DNA of 64,000 nucleotides, taken from contig NZ_SAXU01000001.1 of assembly GCF_008016455.1 (NCBI RefSeq), positions 2,190,423-2,254,422 on the forward strand, given 5' to 3'. The notes under the pieces are model-generated. The model made no database searches. It was not told the DNA's origin and was given only the letters and a program-made list of their open reading frames with translations. The DNA is from Brachyspira aalborgi. GTDB taxonomy: Bacteria; Spirochaetota; Brachyspiria; Brachyspirales; Brachyspiraceae. Position 1 is the first letter of the stretch; the number at the start of each line of letters is the position of its first letter. Shown one piece after another: positions 34,854 through 45,719 of this stretch. The position numbers were made by a program, and so were the translations under genes.

Positions 34854-36596
34854 ATGATAAATAAAAGATTAATCGCTCTAATGGGAAACGCTAAAAAATT
34901 TATAGGTTTTCATGTATTCTTTCAATTAATAAATCTTGCGCTTAATATAACGGCAATATTTTTATTAGCCGATTTTTTGCAAAAAATTTACGAAAAAAAT
35001 ATTTCAAACGCCGATATAATAAAAGTTTCTTTTGGAATTATAATCGTTATAATATTAAGATTTATATCAAATATTCTTATAGCTAAAATGTCTTATTGCG
35101 CTTCAGGCAAAGTAAAGCAAACTTTAAGAGAAAAAATTTATTCCAAACTTTTAAATCTTGGAATTTCTTATAGAGAAAAGTTTTCAACAAGCGAAGTAGT
35201 TCAAATTTCTATGGAAGGAGTAGACCAACTTGAAGTTTATTTTGGAAGATATTTGCCACAGTTTTTTTATAGCGTCATATCGCCGATTATTTTATTTGCA
35301 GTTTTATCGACTATAAGCGTAAAAGCGTCATTAATACTTATTTTATGCGTTCCTTTAATTCCAATATCTATAATTTTAATAGTGAAAATCGCTAAAAAAA
35401 TATTAAAAAAATATTGGGGAAGCTATAGCAATTTGGGAGAATTATTTTTAGAGAATTTGCAGGGACTTACGACTTTAAAAATATATCAAGCGGATGAAAT
35501 AAAAAATAAAGAAATGAATATTCAAGCTGAAAATTTTAGAATCGCTACTATGAATGTTCTTAAAATGCAGCTTAATTCTATTACAGTAATGGATATAATA
35601 GCTTACGGAGGAGCTGCGCTTGGAATAATAATTTCGGTTAAAGAATTTATAAACGGAAATATAGACTTTGCTGGCGCTTTTTCAATTATAATGCTTTCTG
35701 CCGAATTTTTTATTCCTTTAAGACTTCTTGGTTCTTTCTTTCATATCGCTATGAACGGAATCGCTGCAAGCGAGAAAATGTTTGAAATACTTGATTTGAA
35801 AGAAGACGATAAAAGAATAAATAAAATTGATTCTAAAAACGAAAACATTATAATAAGTAATCTTAATTTCGGATATAACGAAGATAAAACTATTTTAAAA
35901 AATATAAATATGACTATAAAAGAAAAAAGTTTTATTTCAATAGTAGGACAATCTGGTTCTGGCAAAAGCACATTAGCGGGACTTATATCTTTAAGAAACG
36001 AAAATTATTCTGGTTCTATAAAAATAGGCGAAATAGAACTTTCTTCAATAGACAAAAACGATTTGAATAAAAAAATTGTAGTAGTCGACCATAACGGCTA
36101 TTTATTTGAAGGAAATGTTTACGAAAATTTGAAAATGGCTGGAGAAAATATAACCGAAGAGAAAATGAATGAAGTATTAAAACGAGTAGGATTATACGAT
36201 TTTTTACAATCTGAAAACGGACTTCAAACAAAAATAACCGAAAAAGCTTCAAATTTATCGGGCGGACAAAAACAAAGACTCGCTATTGCAAGAGCTATAC
36301 TTTATGACGGAGACATATATATTTTTGACGAAGCTACTTCAAATGTAGATGTCGATAGCGAAGAGAATATTATAAATATAATAAAAGAAATCTCAAAAAC
36401 AAAAACGGTAATATTAATTTCGCATAGATTATATAATTGTCGATTTTCAGATATAATTTATTTTTTGAAAGATGGAACTATAAAAGAAGAAGGCTCGCAT
36501 GAAGAACTTATAAAATTAAACGGAGAATACGCAAATATTTATAACGAACAAATTAAACTTGAAAGCATAACTAAAGGAGCTACAGAAAATGCGTAG
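34854..36596 (+). CDS. ABC exporter half-transporter, CydD-like
   Basis: 580 residues. Six membrane segments in the first ~300 residues are followed by an ATPase domain with Walker A GQSGSGKST, signature LSGGQKQRLAIARAI, Walker B IYIFDEATSNVD and the switch His in LISHR. The layout and pairing with the next gene fit a heterodimeric exporter of the CydDC (thiol export) family, but cydAB are absent here, so the substrate is unproven. The stop overlaps the next start by 8 nt. Confidence 0.82.
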   Translation: MINKRLIALMGNAKKFIGFHVFFQLINLALNITAIFLLADFLQKIYEKNISNADIIKVSFGIIIVIILRFISNILIAKMSYCASGKVKQTLREKIYSKLLNLGISYREKFSTSEVVQISMEGVDQLEVYFGRYLPQFFYSVISPIILFAVLSTISVKASLILILCVPLIPISIILIVKIAKKILKKYWGSYSNLGELFLENLQGLTTLKIYQADEIKNKEMNIQAENFRIATMNVLKMQLNSITVMDIIAYGGAALGIIISVKEFINGNIDFAGAFSIIMLSAEFFIPLRLLGSFFHIAMNGIAASEKMFEILDLKEDDKRINKIDSKNENIIISNLNFGYNEDKTILKNINMTIKEKSFISIVGQSGSGKSTLAGLISLRNENYSGSIKIGEIELSSIDKNDLNKKIVVVDHNGYLFEGNVYENLKMAGENITEEKMNEVLKRVGLYDFLQSENGLQTKITEKASNLSGGQKQRLAIARAILYDGDIYIFDEATSNVDVDSEENIINIIKEISKTKTVILISHRLYNCRFSDIIYFLKDGTIKEEGSHEELIKLNGEYANIYNEQIKLESITKGATENA

Positions 36597-38232
36597 AAGC
36601 GGAATTAAAATTATGGTGGAACTTATAGGTTTGATAGCGCCTCTTATTCATATTATGATACTTGCTATTATAACGGGAGTTTTAGGATTTTTATGCGCGA
36701 TATTTATAACTATACTTGGCGGATACGGAATAATAAATTTTATAGAATCCAATTTCAATTTGAAAAATATATTTATTTTGATTTTTATTATAGCTATTTT
36801 GAGAGGATTTTTTCATTATATAGAACAGCTTAGCAATCATTATATAGCTTTTAAACTTTTGGCTTTAATAAGAGATAAAATATTTATAGCTTTAAGAAAA
36901 CTCTCTCCCGCGAAACTCGAAGGGAGAGATAAAGGAAATTTAATAGCTTTGATAACGAGCGATATAGAATTGCTTGAAGTATTTTACGCTCATACGATAT
37001 CTCCAATTGCCATAGGAATTTTAACTTCTCTTATAATGACAATATTCATTGGAAGTTTTAATATAATTTTAGGAATTGTCGCATTTTTAGGTTATTTGAC
37101 GGTTGGATTTTTTATTCCTTATTTTTCTTCAAAATATGGAAAAAAAGACGGAATGGAATATAGAGATAATTTTGGAAAATTAAACAGTTATTTTTTAGAC
37201 AGTTTATGGGGAATAAAAGAAATTCTGCAATTTGGATTTGGAGAAAAACGAAATAAAGAAATAGAAAATAAAACTGACGATTTAATGAATATAAATAAAA
37301 AATTAAAAAACTATGAAGGAATAATTGGCGGTTTAACAAATTCGGCAATTTTAATATTTACTTTGGCTATTTTAATAATAAGTTATTTAGTTGTTAAGGA
37401 CGGAGATTTTAAAAATATAATAATTCCCGTAATAGCTATGGCAAGCTCTTTCGGTCCCGTTATAGCTTTAAGCAATTTGTCGAATAATTTATTTTTAACG
37501 CTTGCAAGCGGCGAGCGAGTCCTTAATTTGCTATCAGAAAAGCCTATAGTTGAAGAAGTTTACAACGGAAAAGATTTAAAATTTAAAGGAGTCGAATGCA
37601 AAAATATTTATTTCGATTACGGAGGAGAGGAAATATTGAAAGATTATAATTTGAATATAGAAACGAATAAAATAATAGGAATAAAAGGAAAAAGCGGAAG
37701 CGGTAAGTCTACTTTATTAAAATTATTAATGCGTTTTTGGGATATAAAAAGCGGAGATTTAAAAATATCGAATGCCGACATAAAAGAAATAAATACAAAC
37801 TCTTTGCGAAATATGGAGAGCTACGCCACTCAAGATACTTCAATATTTAAAGATACAATAGAAAACAATATAAAAATTGCCGATTATAACGCGACAAGAG
37901 AAGAAGTGATAGAAGCCTGCAAAAAAGCGTCTTTGCATGATTTTATAATGACTTTGCCTAAAAATTACGACACGGAAGTAGGCGAGCTTGGGGACACTTT
38001 ATCTGGAGGAGAGAAACAGAGAATAAGCATCGCAAGAAGTTTTTTGCATAAAGCTCCGTTTATACTTTTAGACGAGCCGACAAGCAATTTGGACAGCTTA
38101 AACGAAGCGATTATATTAAAATCTATAAAAGACAATAAAGAAAATAGAACCGTAATTTTAGTTTCGCATAGAGAATCGACTTTAAATATTGCAGATAAAA
38201 TTTATCAAATGAAAAACGATAGAGCGAGTTAA
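36589..38232 (+). CDS. ABC exporter half-transporter, CydC-like
   Basis: 547 residues. The membrane domain has six segments. The ATPase domain has GKSGSGKST, LSGGEKQRISIARSF, FILLDEPTSNLD and LVSHR, so both subunits appear to carry intact ATPase motifs. It is the partner of the preceding gene, with which it is translationally coupled. The pair shares no strand with the small secreted protein downstream. Confidence 0.82.
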   Translation: MRRSGIKIMVELIGLIAPLIHIMILAIITGVLGFLCAIFITILGGYGIINFIESNFNLKNIFILIFIIAILRGFFHYIEQLSNHYIAFKLLALIRDKIFIALRKLSPAKLEGRDKGNLIALITSDIELLEVFYAHTISPIAIGILTSLIMTIFIGSFNIILGIVAFLGYLTVGFFIPYFSSKYGKKDGMEYRDNFGKLNSYFLDSLWGIKEILQFGFGEKRNKEIENKTDDLMNINKKLKNYEGIIGGLTNSAILIFTLAILIISYLVVKDGDFKNIIIPVIAMASSFGPVIALSNLSNNLFLTLASGERVLNLLSEKPIVEEVYNGKDLKFKGVECKNIYFDYGGEEILKDYNLNIETNKIIGIKGKSGSGKSTLLKLLMRFWDIKSGDLKISNADIKEINTNSLRNMESYATQDTSIFKDTIENNIKIADYNATREEVIEACKKASLHDFIMTLPKNYDTEVGELGDTLSGGEKQRISIARSFLHKAPFILLDEPTSNLDSLNEAIILKSIKDNKENRTVILVSHRESTLNIADKIYQMKNDRAS

Positions 38233-38250
38233 TAATTATTTTAATATAAA

Positions 38251-38862
38251 CTAATTAATATAATATCTTCCTCCTAAACTTATTCTTCCAAAACCAGCCT
38301 TATTTATTTTTGAAGGATAACCTAAATTTTTTCCATCGACTACGATATGCAAGCCTCCGCCGAATTCTAAAATTATTGCTACATGCCTGTTTACATTTAT
38401 ATTGAATCCAGCTCCGCCTCCAACTTCGCAATAAAAAGGTTTTGAAAATAAGACTTTAGCGCTTTTATCGTAATCGAAAGATAAAACGCCAAAACTTATA
38501 AAAGCGAATCCGTATCTTCCAACGCTTATTTTGTCTTTATATTCGTCAACTCCGCCGAAAGTCAATTTTTCCATAAAACCCAATTCATACATTTTAGGAT
38601 TATCATCGTATATTTTTGAGCCTACTATTGAAGTATAGCTTTTCATTTCAAAATTATTGAATTTAAATAACTTAAAGCCAAATTCCAAATTAACGCTTGT
38701 TTTAATAGAATCCGCGCTGCTAAATAAACCTATCGAAAAAAATCTATTATCCAAAGGAGATTTTAATCCTTTTTTATTGTTTCCGTTAGTTTCCTCGCAA
38801 TATAATTTTGAAAAACAACTTAAAAATATTACGCTTATTATTAAAAATTTATTTATTTTCAT
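38251..38862 (-). CDS. Small secreted, probably outer-membrane beta-barrel protein
   Basis: 203 residues with a signal peptide (MKINKFLIISVIFLSCFS...). The mature part alternates polar and hydrophobic residues with many Gly and aromatic residues (YGFAFISFGVLSFDYDK, CEVGGGAGFNINVNRHVA) and ends YYIN. This is the pattern of a small outer-membrane beta barrel. No named family was recognised. A Cys in the signal region (LSCFS) leaves lipoprotein processing as an alternative. Confidence 0.65.
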   Translation of the reverse strand: MKINKFLIISVIFLSCFSKLYCEETNGNNKKGLKSPLDNRFFSIGLFSSADSIKTSVNLEFGFKLFKFNNFEMKSYTSIVGSKIYDDNPKMYELGFMEKLTFGGVDEYKDKISVGRYGFAFISFGVLSFDYDKSAKVLFSKPFYCEVGGGAGFNINVNRHVAIILEFGGGLHIVVDGKNLGYPSKINKAGFGRISLGGRYYIN

Positions 38863-38917
38863 TTTGTTATCCTTCTATTCTTTATTTTATTTTTTATTAA
38901 TCGTTTAATTAGTTTAA

Positions 38918-39340
38918 TTATTCTAAATTTCCGTTTTCTTTTGCAATGTCTCTATTCTTTTTAAGCTCCGACTCTTCCTCTTCCGTTATGGTTCTTATTT
39001 GAGTGAAAAAATATAAATACTTTCCAATAAACAAAATTACCAAAACTATTCTCGCATGCAAATTATTTACAAATATGAAAGTAATTATAAGCATGCAACT
39101 TACGGGCAAAAGTATCGTAAATTTATTTTTTAAAGTCATAGCTTTTGATTGAACAAAACTCTCCAAATATTTTTTGTAAATTTTTGTAGAGATAAACCAA
39201 TCGTGAAATCTTTTCGAGCCTTTTGCAAAAAAGAAAGAAGCCAAAAGTAAAAACGGCGTAGTCGGCAAAATCGGAACTACTATTCCGATAATTCCTATTC
39301 CCATAGAAATAAAACCTAAAATTATTAATACAACTTTCAA
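38918..39340 (-). CDS. DUF454/YbaN-family membrane protein
   Basis: 140 residues. The family hallmark is the N-terminal GFISMGIGIIGIVVPILPTTPFLLLASFFFA helix-loop-helix, followed by the SKRFHDWFISTKIYKKYL segment, then two more helices. It is an inner-membrane protein of unknown function. It starts 2 nt after the YgbA_NO gene, so the two form an operon. Confidence 0.85.
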   Translation of the reverse strand: MKVVLIILGFISMGIGIIGIVVPILPTTPFLLLASFFFAKGSKRFHDWFISTKIYKKYLESFVQSKAMTLKNKFTILLPVSCMLIITFIFVNNLHARIVLVILFIGKYLYFFTQIRTITEEEESELKKNRDIAKENGNLE

Positions 39341-39342
39341 TT

Positions 39343-39708
39343 TTAATTACTCCTTTGTTTTTTTAATTTTCTTTTACTTTTTAAAATTATAAATATATGT
39401 TTCAAGGTCAATATAGGATGATAAAAAATCATTCTTTTGCCAGAAAAAATCATAACCTCTCTTATTTTTTCACGCATATCTTTTTTATAACAATGCGAAG
39501 GACAAGCGCTACAAAAAGTTTTAGTTTCCATAAATCTGCATCTATTAATTTGCATTGAAGCGTAATTATATAATTCTATACACTCTTTGCATAAATTATT
39601 ATTTTTATGATTTGACTTGCAAAATATTTTTATCATAAGAAAAACCAGACTTTTTTCTTTTTCTATTTTTTCTTTTATTTTTTTAGTCTTATAGTTTTTA
39701 CTTTTCAT
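39343..39708 (-). CDS. YgbA_NO-family protein (nitrous-oxide-stimulated promoter family)
   Basis: 121 residues. The family core RCRFMETKTFCSACPSHCYK, with four Cys and a His, is followed by MREKIREVMIFSGKRMIFYHPI, which matches the YgbA_NO domain. In enteric bacteria ygbA is under nitrosative-stress control. The function and any metal or cluster are not settled. It is upstream of, and coupled to, the DUF454 gene. The 39709-40052 region is AT-rich with no gene seen. Confidence 0.8.
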   Translation of the reverse strand: MKSKNYKTKKIKEKIEKEKSLVFLMIKIFCKSNHKNNNLCKECIELYNYASMQINRCRFMETKTFCSACPSHCYKKDMREKIREVMIFSGKRMIFYHPILTLKHIFIILKSKRKLKKQRSN

Positions 39709-40052
39709 TAATTAATCCGATTGAAAAATTTAATTATTGGACATGCTAAAATAAACATGCCCAATAATCCCAAAAATCAATAATTTATTAAAATTTAAGT
39801 ATTATCAATTTAATTGTTAGTATATTCTAACATATAAAATAAAAAATAGCAAGCTCTTACATTAAGAAATTTTTTAATTTAATAAATATTTATTTAAATA
39901 ATCAACCAATGATTTATAATATATTTTTTGTTTTTTATTTATTTTTTATATATGTTTTTTTAAATTTATGATTAAAATGTAGTATTTTTATCTTATTTTC
40001 ATATTGATAGCCTAAATTTATTAAAAAAATTTAAAAAATATTGAAAAAACGC

Positions 40053-40081
40053 TTGACAAATTTTTTAAAGTGTTGTATAAT
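40053..40081 (+). promoter_or_regulatory. Upstream promoter of the ribosomal supercluster (P1)
   Basis: TTGACA, 17 bp, TATAAT, full consensus, about 230 nt before the rpsL ATG. Confidence 0.85.
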
Positions 40082-40136
40082 TTTCTCACTTTCGTTAAAA
40101 CGATTAAAGCGTTTAGTATAATTTTTAAGTAATACT

Positions 40137-40184
40137 AATTGCTCGATATTAAAGATATCGTTTCGTATTTAGTGATTAGCAATT
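40137..40184 (+). promoter_or_regulatory. Foldable rpsL leader element
   Basis: AATTGCT at 40137-40143 pairs with AGCAATT at 40178-40184. Inside it, CGATAT pairs with ATATCG. It lies between the two promoters and would be present only in RNA from P1. A regulatory role is inferred. Confidence 0.4.
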
Positions 40185-40208
40185 TAATATATTTCCAATT
40201 ATTTGGGC

Positions 40209-40237
40209 TTGACTTAAATTAATTTTTATTTTATAAT
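40209..40237 (+). promoter_or_regulatory. Proximal promoter of the ribosomal supercluster (P2)
   Basis: TTGACT, 17 bp, TATAAT, about 70 nt before the rpsL ATG. Tandem to P1. Confidence 0.65.
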
Positions 40238-40309
40238 TTTAGATTATATAAAATAAAAAATTAATTTAATGATAATTAAAAAATAAAGAGGTTAGAGGTT
40301 TTATATTAT

Positions 40310-40684
40310 ATGCCTACAATTAATCAGTTAATAAGGAAAGGTAGAAAGCGAATATTGAATAAGACAAAGTCGCCCGCACTAATGAAATGTCCTCAAAGAG
40401 AAGGCGTTTGCACTCGCGTGACTACGACTACTCCGAAAAAACCTAATTCGGCAATGCGTAAGATAGCTCGCGTTAGAATAACGAACGGAATAGAAGTTAC
40501 GGCTTATATTCCAGGTATAGACCATACTTTGCAAGAACATAACCGCGTTTTGATAAGAGGCGGAAGAGTTAAGGATTTGCCAGGATGTCGTTATCATATA
40601 GTTAGAGGAAGTCGTGAAGCTACGGGCGTTGAGAAGAGAATGAAAGCCAGAAGTAAATATGGAACTAAAAAACCTAAAGCTTAA
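40310..40684 (+). CDS. rpsL: 30S ribosomal protein S12
   Basis: 124 residues, normal length. [19 protein letters not shown] and [17 protein letters not shown] are present. The lysines whose loss gives streptomycin resistance (here Lys43/Lys44 and Lys88) are retained. First gene of the str group, preceded by two promoters and a leader. Confidence 0.98.
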   Translation: MPTINQLIRKGRKRILNKTKSPALMKCPQREGVCTRVTTTTPKKPNSAMRKIARVRITNGIEVTAYIPGIDHTLQEHNRVLIRGGRVKDLPGCRYHIVRGSREATGVEKRMKARSKYGTKKPKA

Positions 40685-40698
40685 TGGAGTAATATAAA

Positions 40699-41169
40699 AT
40701 GGCAAGAAGAAGAAGAGCGCAAACAAGAAAGATAAACGCCGACCCTATTTACGGAAGCGATATTATAAGTAAATTTATAAATAAACTTATGTATGACGGT
40801 AAAAAGAGTAAGGCTGAAAATATATTTTATAAAGCTATGGATTTAGTTAAAGATAAAACGGGAAAAGAAGGGCTTGACGCTTTTAACGAAGCTATAGGAA
40901 ATATTAAACCTAGAGTCGAAGTAAAATCAAGAAGAGTAGGCGGTTCTACTTATCAAGTTCCCGTTGATGTTCGTCCCGATAGACAAAATTCATTGGCATT
41001 TAAATGGTTAATAAACGCGTCAAGGAAGAGAAGCGGAAAAAGTATGATTGAAAGATTATCAAATGAAATAGTTGACGCTATTGAAGGTAAAGGCGCAGCG
41101 GTTGCTCAAAAAGAAACCGTTCATAGAATGGCAGAAGGCAATAAAGCGTTCGCTCATTTTAGGTGGTAA
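40699..41169 (+). CDS. rpsG: 30S ribosomal protein S7
   Basis: 156 residues with [20 protein letters not shown] and the ending NKAFAHFRW, typical of S7, which nucleates assembly of the 30S head on 16S rRNA. It follows rpsL by 14 nt and precedes fusA by 17 nt. Confidence 0.98.
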   Translation: MARRRRAQTRKINADPIYGSDIISKFINKLMYDGKKSKAENIFYKAMDLVKDKTGKEGLDAFNEAIGNIKPRVEVKSRRVGGSTYQVPVDVRPDRQNSLAFKWLINASRKRSGKSMIERLSNEIVDAIEGKGAAVAQKETVHRMAEGNKAFAHFRW

Positions 41170-41186
41170 TTTTAGGAGAAAATTAA

Positions 41187-43268
41187 GTGGCAAGGCAAAT
41201 TTCTTTGGAAAATACTCGTAATATCGGCATTATGGCTCATATAGACGCTGGAAAAACCACTTTAAGCGAAAGAATATTATATTTTACGGGAAAAACTCAT
41301 AAAATTGGAGAAGTTCATGAAGGCGCAGCAGAGATGGATTGGATGGAACAAGAAAGAGAAAGAGGAATTACGATTACATCGGCGGCAACGACATGTTTTT
41401 GGAATAACAATCGTATTAATTTGATAGATACTCCTGGTCATGTTGACTTTACGGCGGAGGTTGAAAGGTCTTTAAGAGTTTTAGATAGCGCAGTCGGAGT
41501 TTTTTGTTCGGTTGGCGGAGTTCAGCCTCAAAGCGAAACGGTTTGGAGACAGGCGAGCAATTATAAAATTCCGAGAGCGATTTTTGTAAATAAAATGGAT
41601 AGAATAGGCGCTAATTTCTTTTCTGTTTTGGAACAGACGAGAAATAGGCTTAAAGCTAATAGTCATCCTGTTGTTATTCCTATAGGCTCGGAAAGTCATT
41701 TTGAAGGCGTTATCGATTTGGTAAAAATGAAAGAAATTATTTGGACTTCGGAAGACGGCATGAAAATGGAAGAAAAAGATATTAGAGCCGAATTAAAAGA
41801 GGAAGCCGAAAAATACAGAAATGAATTATTGGAAGCGATAGTAGAATATGACGATGACGCTATGAATAAGTTTTTTGAAGGAGAGGAAATAGATATTCCA
41901 ACTATAAAAAAACTTATAAGAAAGGCTACTTTATCGGCTGATTTCTTTCCTATGTTTTGCGGGACTGCTTTCAAAAATAAAGGAATACAGGTTTTAATAG
42001 ACGCTGTTGTGGATTATTTACCTTCCCCAATGGATAGAGGAGAGATAGAAGGAACTGATTTGGAAGGACATGAGATAGTTAGAAAAAGTTCGGACGATGA
42101 AAAATTCAGCGCTTTGGCATTTAAAATAATGACGGACCCGCATGTTGGAAAAATTGCATTTTTTAGAGTTTATTCTGGAAAACTTGAAGCTGGTTCTTAT
42201 GTTTATAACGCCACTAAAGGCAAGAGAGAGAGAATTGGAAGAATACTTCAAATGCATGCTAATAAGAGAGAGGAAATTGAAACGGTTTATTCGGGCGATA
42301 TAGCGGCTGCGGTTGGACTTAAAGATACTACTACAGGCGATACTTTATGTCCTGAAAACGCTCCTATAATACTTGAAGCGATTAATTTTCCTGAACCTGT
42401 TATTAATGTTGCGATAGAGCCTAAAACTAAAGGCGATAGAGATAAAATGTCAATCGCTTTGTCGAGGCTTGCTGAAGAAGACCCGACTTTTAGAGTTAGC
42501 TTTAATGAAGAAACGGGACAAACTATTATCGCTGGTATGGGAGAGTTGCATTTAGAGATAATATGCGATAGAATGAAGAGAGAATATAAGGTTGATGCGA
42601 ATGTTGGGCGTCCTCAAGTTTCTTATAGAGAAGGTATTAAGAAAACGGTTGAAGTTCAAGGTAAATTTGTTCGTCAATCGGGCGGTAAAGGACAGTATGG
42701 CGATGTTTGGTTGAGAGTAGGTCCTAACGAAGCTAACGCTGGATTTAAATTTAATAACGAGATAGTCGGAGGAGTCGTTCCGAGAGAATATATACCTGCG
42801 GTTGAAAAAGGATGCTTGGAAGCTATGAATACGGGAGTTTTGGCTAATTATCCAATGCTTGATGTGATAGTTTCCGCTTTTGACGGCTCTTTTCACCCTG
42901 TGGATTCTTCCGAAATGGCATTTAAAATAGCAGCATCCATGGGCTTTAAGGATGGTTGTAAGAAAGCGGACCCTTATTTGTTAGAGCCTATGATGAGCGT
43001 TGAGGTTATGACTCCTGAAGATTATATGGGAGATATTATAGGAGATTTGGCTTCAAGGAGAGGACAAGTTCATGGATTTACGGATAAATCTGGTTATAAA
43101 TCCATAAACGCCACAGTGCCTCTTGCAGAAATGTTCGGTTATACTACGAGTATAAGAAATGTTTCGCAAGGAAGGGCAAGCTATACGATGCAGTTCTCTC
43201 ATTATGAAGAAGTGCCTAAAAATGTGGCGGAAGAGATTATAGGCGCAAGAATGGGTAATGCTAAATAA
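41187..43268 (+). CDS. fusA: Elongation factor G
   Basis: 693 residues. GTPase motifs: G1 [10 protein letters not shown]3 DTPGH, G4 NKMD. Five-domain layout at normal length, with domain [15 protein letters not shown]. It drives translocation and ribosome recycling. It starts with GTG, preceded by TAGGAG. Confidence 0.98.
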   Translation: MARQISLENTRNIGIMAHIDAGKTTLSERILYFTGKTHKIGEVHEGAAEMDWMEQERERGITITSAATTCFWNNNRINLIDTPGHVDFTAEVERSLRVLDSAVGVFCSVGGVQPQSETVWRQASNYKIPRAIFVNKMDRIGANFFSVLEQTRNRLKANSHPVVIPIGSESHFEGVIDLVKMKEIIWTSEDGMKMEEKDIRAELKEEAEKYRNELLEAIVEYDDDAMNKFFEGEEIDIPTIKKLIRKATLSADFFPMFCGTAFKNKGIQVLIDAVVDYLPSPMDRGEIEGTDLEGHEIVRKSSDDEKFSALAFKIMTDPHVGKIAFFRVYSGKLEAGSYVYNATKGKRERIGRILQMHANKREEIETVYSGDIAAAVGLKDTTTGDTLCPENAPIILEAINFPEPVINVAIEPKTKGDRDKMSIALSRLAEEDPTFRVSFNEETGQTIIAGMGELHLEIICDRMKREYKVDANVGRPQVSYREGIKKTVEVQGKFVRQSGGKGQYGDVWLRVGPNEANAGFKFNNEIVGGVVPREYIPAVEKGCLEAMNTGVLANYPMLDVIVSAFDGSFHPVDSSEMAFKIAASMGFKDGCKKADPYLLEPMMSVEVMTPEDYMGDIIGDLASRRGQVHGFTDKSGYKSINATVPLAEMFGYTTSIRNVSQGRASYTMQFSHYEEVPKNVAEEIIGARMGNAK

Positions 43269-43331
43269 TAAAATTAAAATAAATAAAAAAATAAAATTCC
43301 TAAAATAATAGGGATAAATTGGAGGATAAAA

Positions 43332-44555
43332 ATGGCAGGAACTTATGACGGTAAAAAGGTGCATGTAAATGTTGGAACTATTGGGCATGTTGACCATGGT
43401 AAAACTACATTAACATCGGCAATAACGGCTGTATCATCGGCTATGTTTCCAGATACGGTTCAAAAAGTAGCTTACGATTCGGTTGCTAAAGCTTCCGAAA
43501 GTCAAGGTAGAAGAGACCCTACGAAAATTTTAACAATAGCGACTTCGCATGTCGAATACGAATCTGATAACAGGCACTATGCCCATGTGGATTGTCCTGG
43601 ACACGCAGACTATATTAAAAACATGATAACGGGTGCAGCTCAAATGGATGGAGCGATTTTAGTTGTTTCAGCGGAAGACGGAGTTATGCCTCAAACTAAA
43701 GAACATGTTCTTTTGTCAAGGCAAGTAGGCGTTAATTATATAGTTGTATTCTTAAATAAATGCGATAAATTGGACGACCCTGAAATGGCTGAAATAGTAG
43801 AAGCGGAAGTTGTGGATGTTTTAGACCATTACGGTTTTGATGGAAGTAAAACTCCTATTATTAGAGGAAGCGCAATTAAGGCAATTCAAGCTATAGAAGC
43901 TGGAAAAAATCCAAGAGAAGACGCGGATTGCAAATGTATAATAGACCTTTTAAACGCTTTAGATACTTATATTCCAGACCCTGTTAGAGAAGTTGATAAA
44001 GATTTCTTAATGTCAATAGAAGATGTTTATTCAATTCCTGGAAGAGGAACTGTTGTTACGGGCAGAATTGAAAGAGGTAAAATCACTAAAGGAGACGAAG
44101 TTGAAATAGTAGGTTTGAGAGATACTCAAAAAACTACTTGCACAGGCGTTGAGATGTTTAAGAAAGAGGTTGTGGGAATCGCTGGTTATAATGTCGGTTG
44201 TCTTTTAAGAGGTATTGAAAGAAAAGCCGTTGAAAGAGGACAGGTATTGGCTAAACCTGGAACTATAACGCCTCATAAGAAATTTGAAGCCGAAGTTTAT
44301 ATTCTTAAAAAAGAAGAAGGCGGAAGACATAGCGGTTTTGTAACAGGTTATAGACCGCAAATGTATTTTAGAACTACGGATGTTACGGGAGTAATAAATT
44401 TACCTGAAGGTTCTCAAATGATAATGCCAGGCGATAACGCTAATTTAACTATAGAGTTAATAAGTCAAATCGCTATGGAAGAGAAACAGAGATTCGCTAT
44501 AAGAGAAGGCGGTAAAACCGTAGGTAACGGCGTTGTGACTAAAATTTTGGAGTAA
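43332..44555 (+). CDS. tuf: Elongation factor Tu
   Basis: 407 residues, slightly longer than the common ~395. G1 GHVDHGKT, G3 DCPGH and G4 NKCD are intact. The sequence between G4 and domain II contains [17 protein letters not shown], an insertion that accounts for the extra length. It delivers aminoacyl-tRNA to the ribosome. Strong ribosome site (GGAGG). Confidence 0.98.
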   Translation: MAGTYDGKKVHVNVGTIGHVDHGKTTLTSAITAVSSAMFPDTVQKVAYDSVAKASESQGRRDPTKILTIATSHVEYESDNRHYAHVDCPGHADYIKNMITGAAQMDGAILVVSAEDGVMPQTKEHVLLSRQVGVNYIVVFLNKCDKLDDPEMAEIVEAEVVDVLDHYGFDGSKTPIIRGSAIKAIQAIEAGKNPREDADCKCIIDLLNALDTYIPDPVREVDKDFLMSIEDVYSIPGRGTVVTGRIERGKITKGDEVEIVGLRDTQKTTCTGVEMFKKEVVGIAGYNVGCLLRGIERKAVERGQVLAKPGTITPHKKFEAEVYILKKEEGGRHSGFVTGYRPQMYFRTTDVTGVINLPEGSQMIMPGDNANLTIELISQIAMEEKQRFAIREGGKTVGNGVVTKILE

Positions 44556-44567
44556 AGGATTTAATTT

Positions 44568-44594
44568 AAGGGTATAAAATAAAATTATGCCCTT
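44568..44594 (+). other. Hairpin between tuf and rpsJ
   Basis: AAGGGTATAA pairs with TTATGCCCTT over ten positions (one T-G), 7-nt loop, followed by TATAAT. It could attenuate transcription between the str and S10 parts or be an RNA processing site. It covers an upstream in-frame ATG at 44587, arguing against that ATG as the rpsJ start. Confidence 0.5.
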
Positions 44595-44628
44595 TATAAT
44601 AAATGAGATTAAGCGAGTAATTCAAGCT

Positions 44629-44934
44629 ATGAAAGAACAGAAAATACGAGTTAAACTAAAAGCCTTTGATATTGAGCTTATTGACCAATCGGCTCAATCG
44701 ATAGTTGAAAGCGTTAAGAAGACAGGAGCGAGAGTGTCGGGACCTATACCTTTGCCTACAAGCATACGAAAGGTGACGGTTATAAGAAGCCCGCATGTTA
44801 ATATTAAATCTAGAGAACAGTTTGAGATGCGTATCTATAAAAGGCTTATAGATATTTTTGAGGTAACTCCTCAAACCACTGAATCTCTAAAAAAATTAGC
44901 GCTTCCAGCTGGAGTTGATGTTCAGTTGAAATAA
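44629..44934 (+). CDS. rpsJ: 30S ribosomal protein S10
   Basis: 101 residues beginning [14 protein letters not shown], exactly where other S10 proteins begin. An in-frame ATG at 44587 would add 14 residues absent from S10 and lies within a hairpin. [20 protein letters not shown] is the conserved core. S10 is also the NusG/NusB partner in antitermination. First gene of the S10 group. Confidence 0.96.
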   Translation: MKEQKIRVKLKAFDIELIDQSAQSIVESVKKTGARVSGPIPLPTSIRKVTVIRSPHVNIKSREQFEMRIYKRLIDIFEVTPQTTESLKKLALPAGVDVQLK

Positions 44935-45038
44935 GCGTTTATTAAAGATAAAGCTTTACTACGATTTATCTGTAATAGTTTGATATTTAGAATATTTGAA
45001 TATAAAAAAGTAGTAAAATCATTATAGAGGATTCGCCG

Positions 45039-45692
45039 ATGGTAGGAATAATTGGCAAAAAATTGGGCATGACTACGGTTTTTGATGAAACGGGAAACGC
45101 TATAGCAGTAACGGTTGTAGAAGCCGGGCCATGCACGGTAATGCAGATAAGAGATAATGAGAAAGACGGTTATAGCGCTATTCAGTTGGGCTATGGCTCA
45201 ATAAAAGAAAAGCATTTGAAAAAACCGCAAATAGGACAATTTAAAAAAATGAATTTAGAGCCTAAAAAATATTTGAAAGAATTTAGAATCGATAATACGA
45301 GTTCTTATTCCGTTGGACAAGAGCTTAAAGTCGATATATTTCAAGCGGGCGATTTTATAGATGTTAGTTCTTTAAGTAAAGGACGAGGTTTTGCGGGAGT
45401 TATGAAAAGGCATAATTATGACGGCGGACCTATGAGTCATGGCTCTAATTTTAGAAGAAGAGCGGGTTCTATAGGCTGCAATAGTTATCCTTCGAGAGTA
45501 TGGAAGGGTAAAGGTATGCCGGGGCATATGGGAAATGCGCTAACCACTATACAGAATTTAAAAGTTATCGATATAAGAGCGGAAGATAATTTAATTATGA
45601 TAAAAGGCGCTATACCAGGAGCTGTTAATAGCATAGTAAAATTAACTTCGGCGGTTAAAAAGATTAACAAAAAAAAGAATTCTATGGTATAA
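45039..45692 (+). CDS. rplC: 50S ribosomal protein L3
   Basis: 217 residues with SKGRGFAGVMKRHNYDGGP and SHGSNFRRRAGSIG, the loop that reaches toward the peptidyl-transferase centre. The 104 bp before it contain a possible stem (AGATAAA/TTTATCT), and the gene has a GAGG ribosome site. Confidence 0.97.
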   Translation: MVGIIGKKLGMTTVFDETGNAIAVTVVEAGPCTVMQIRDNEKDGYSAIQLGYGSIKEKHLKKPQIGQFKKMNLEPKKYLKEFRIDNTSSYSVGQELKVDIFQAGDFIDVSSLSKGRGFAGVMKRHNYDGGPMSHGSNFRRRAGSIGCNSYPSRVWKGKGMPGHMGNALTTIQNLKVIDIRAEDNLIMIKGAIPGAVNSIVKLTSAVKKINKKKNSMV

Positions 45693-45719
45693 TGGATATA
45701 ATTAAGCAGGATAATAAAG

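Noticed and set aside
40379-40726. Antisense ORFs within rpsL, fusA, tuf and other ribosomal genes
   Set aside because: All lie opposite confident genes and owe their openness to codon bias of the sense strand.
44587-44628. Upstream ATG of rpsJ
   Set aside because: It adds 14 residues not found in S10 and lies inside a hairpin; the ATG at 44629 matches the family start.
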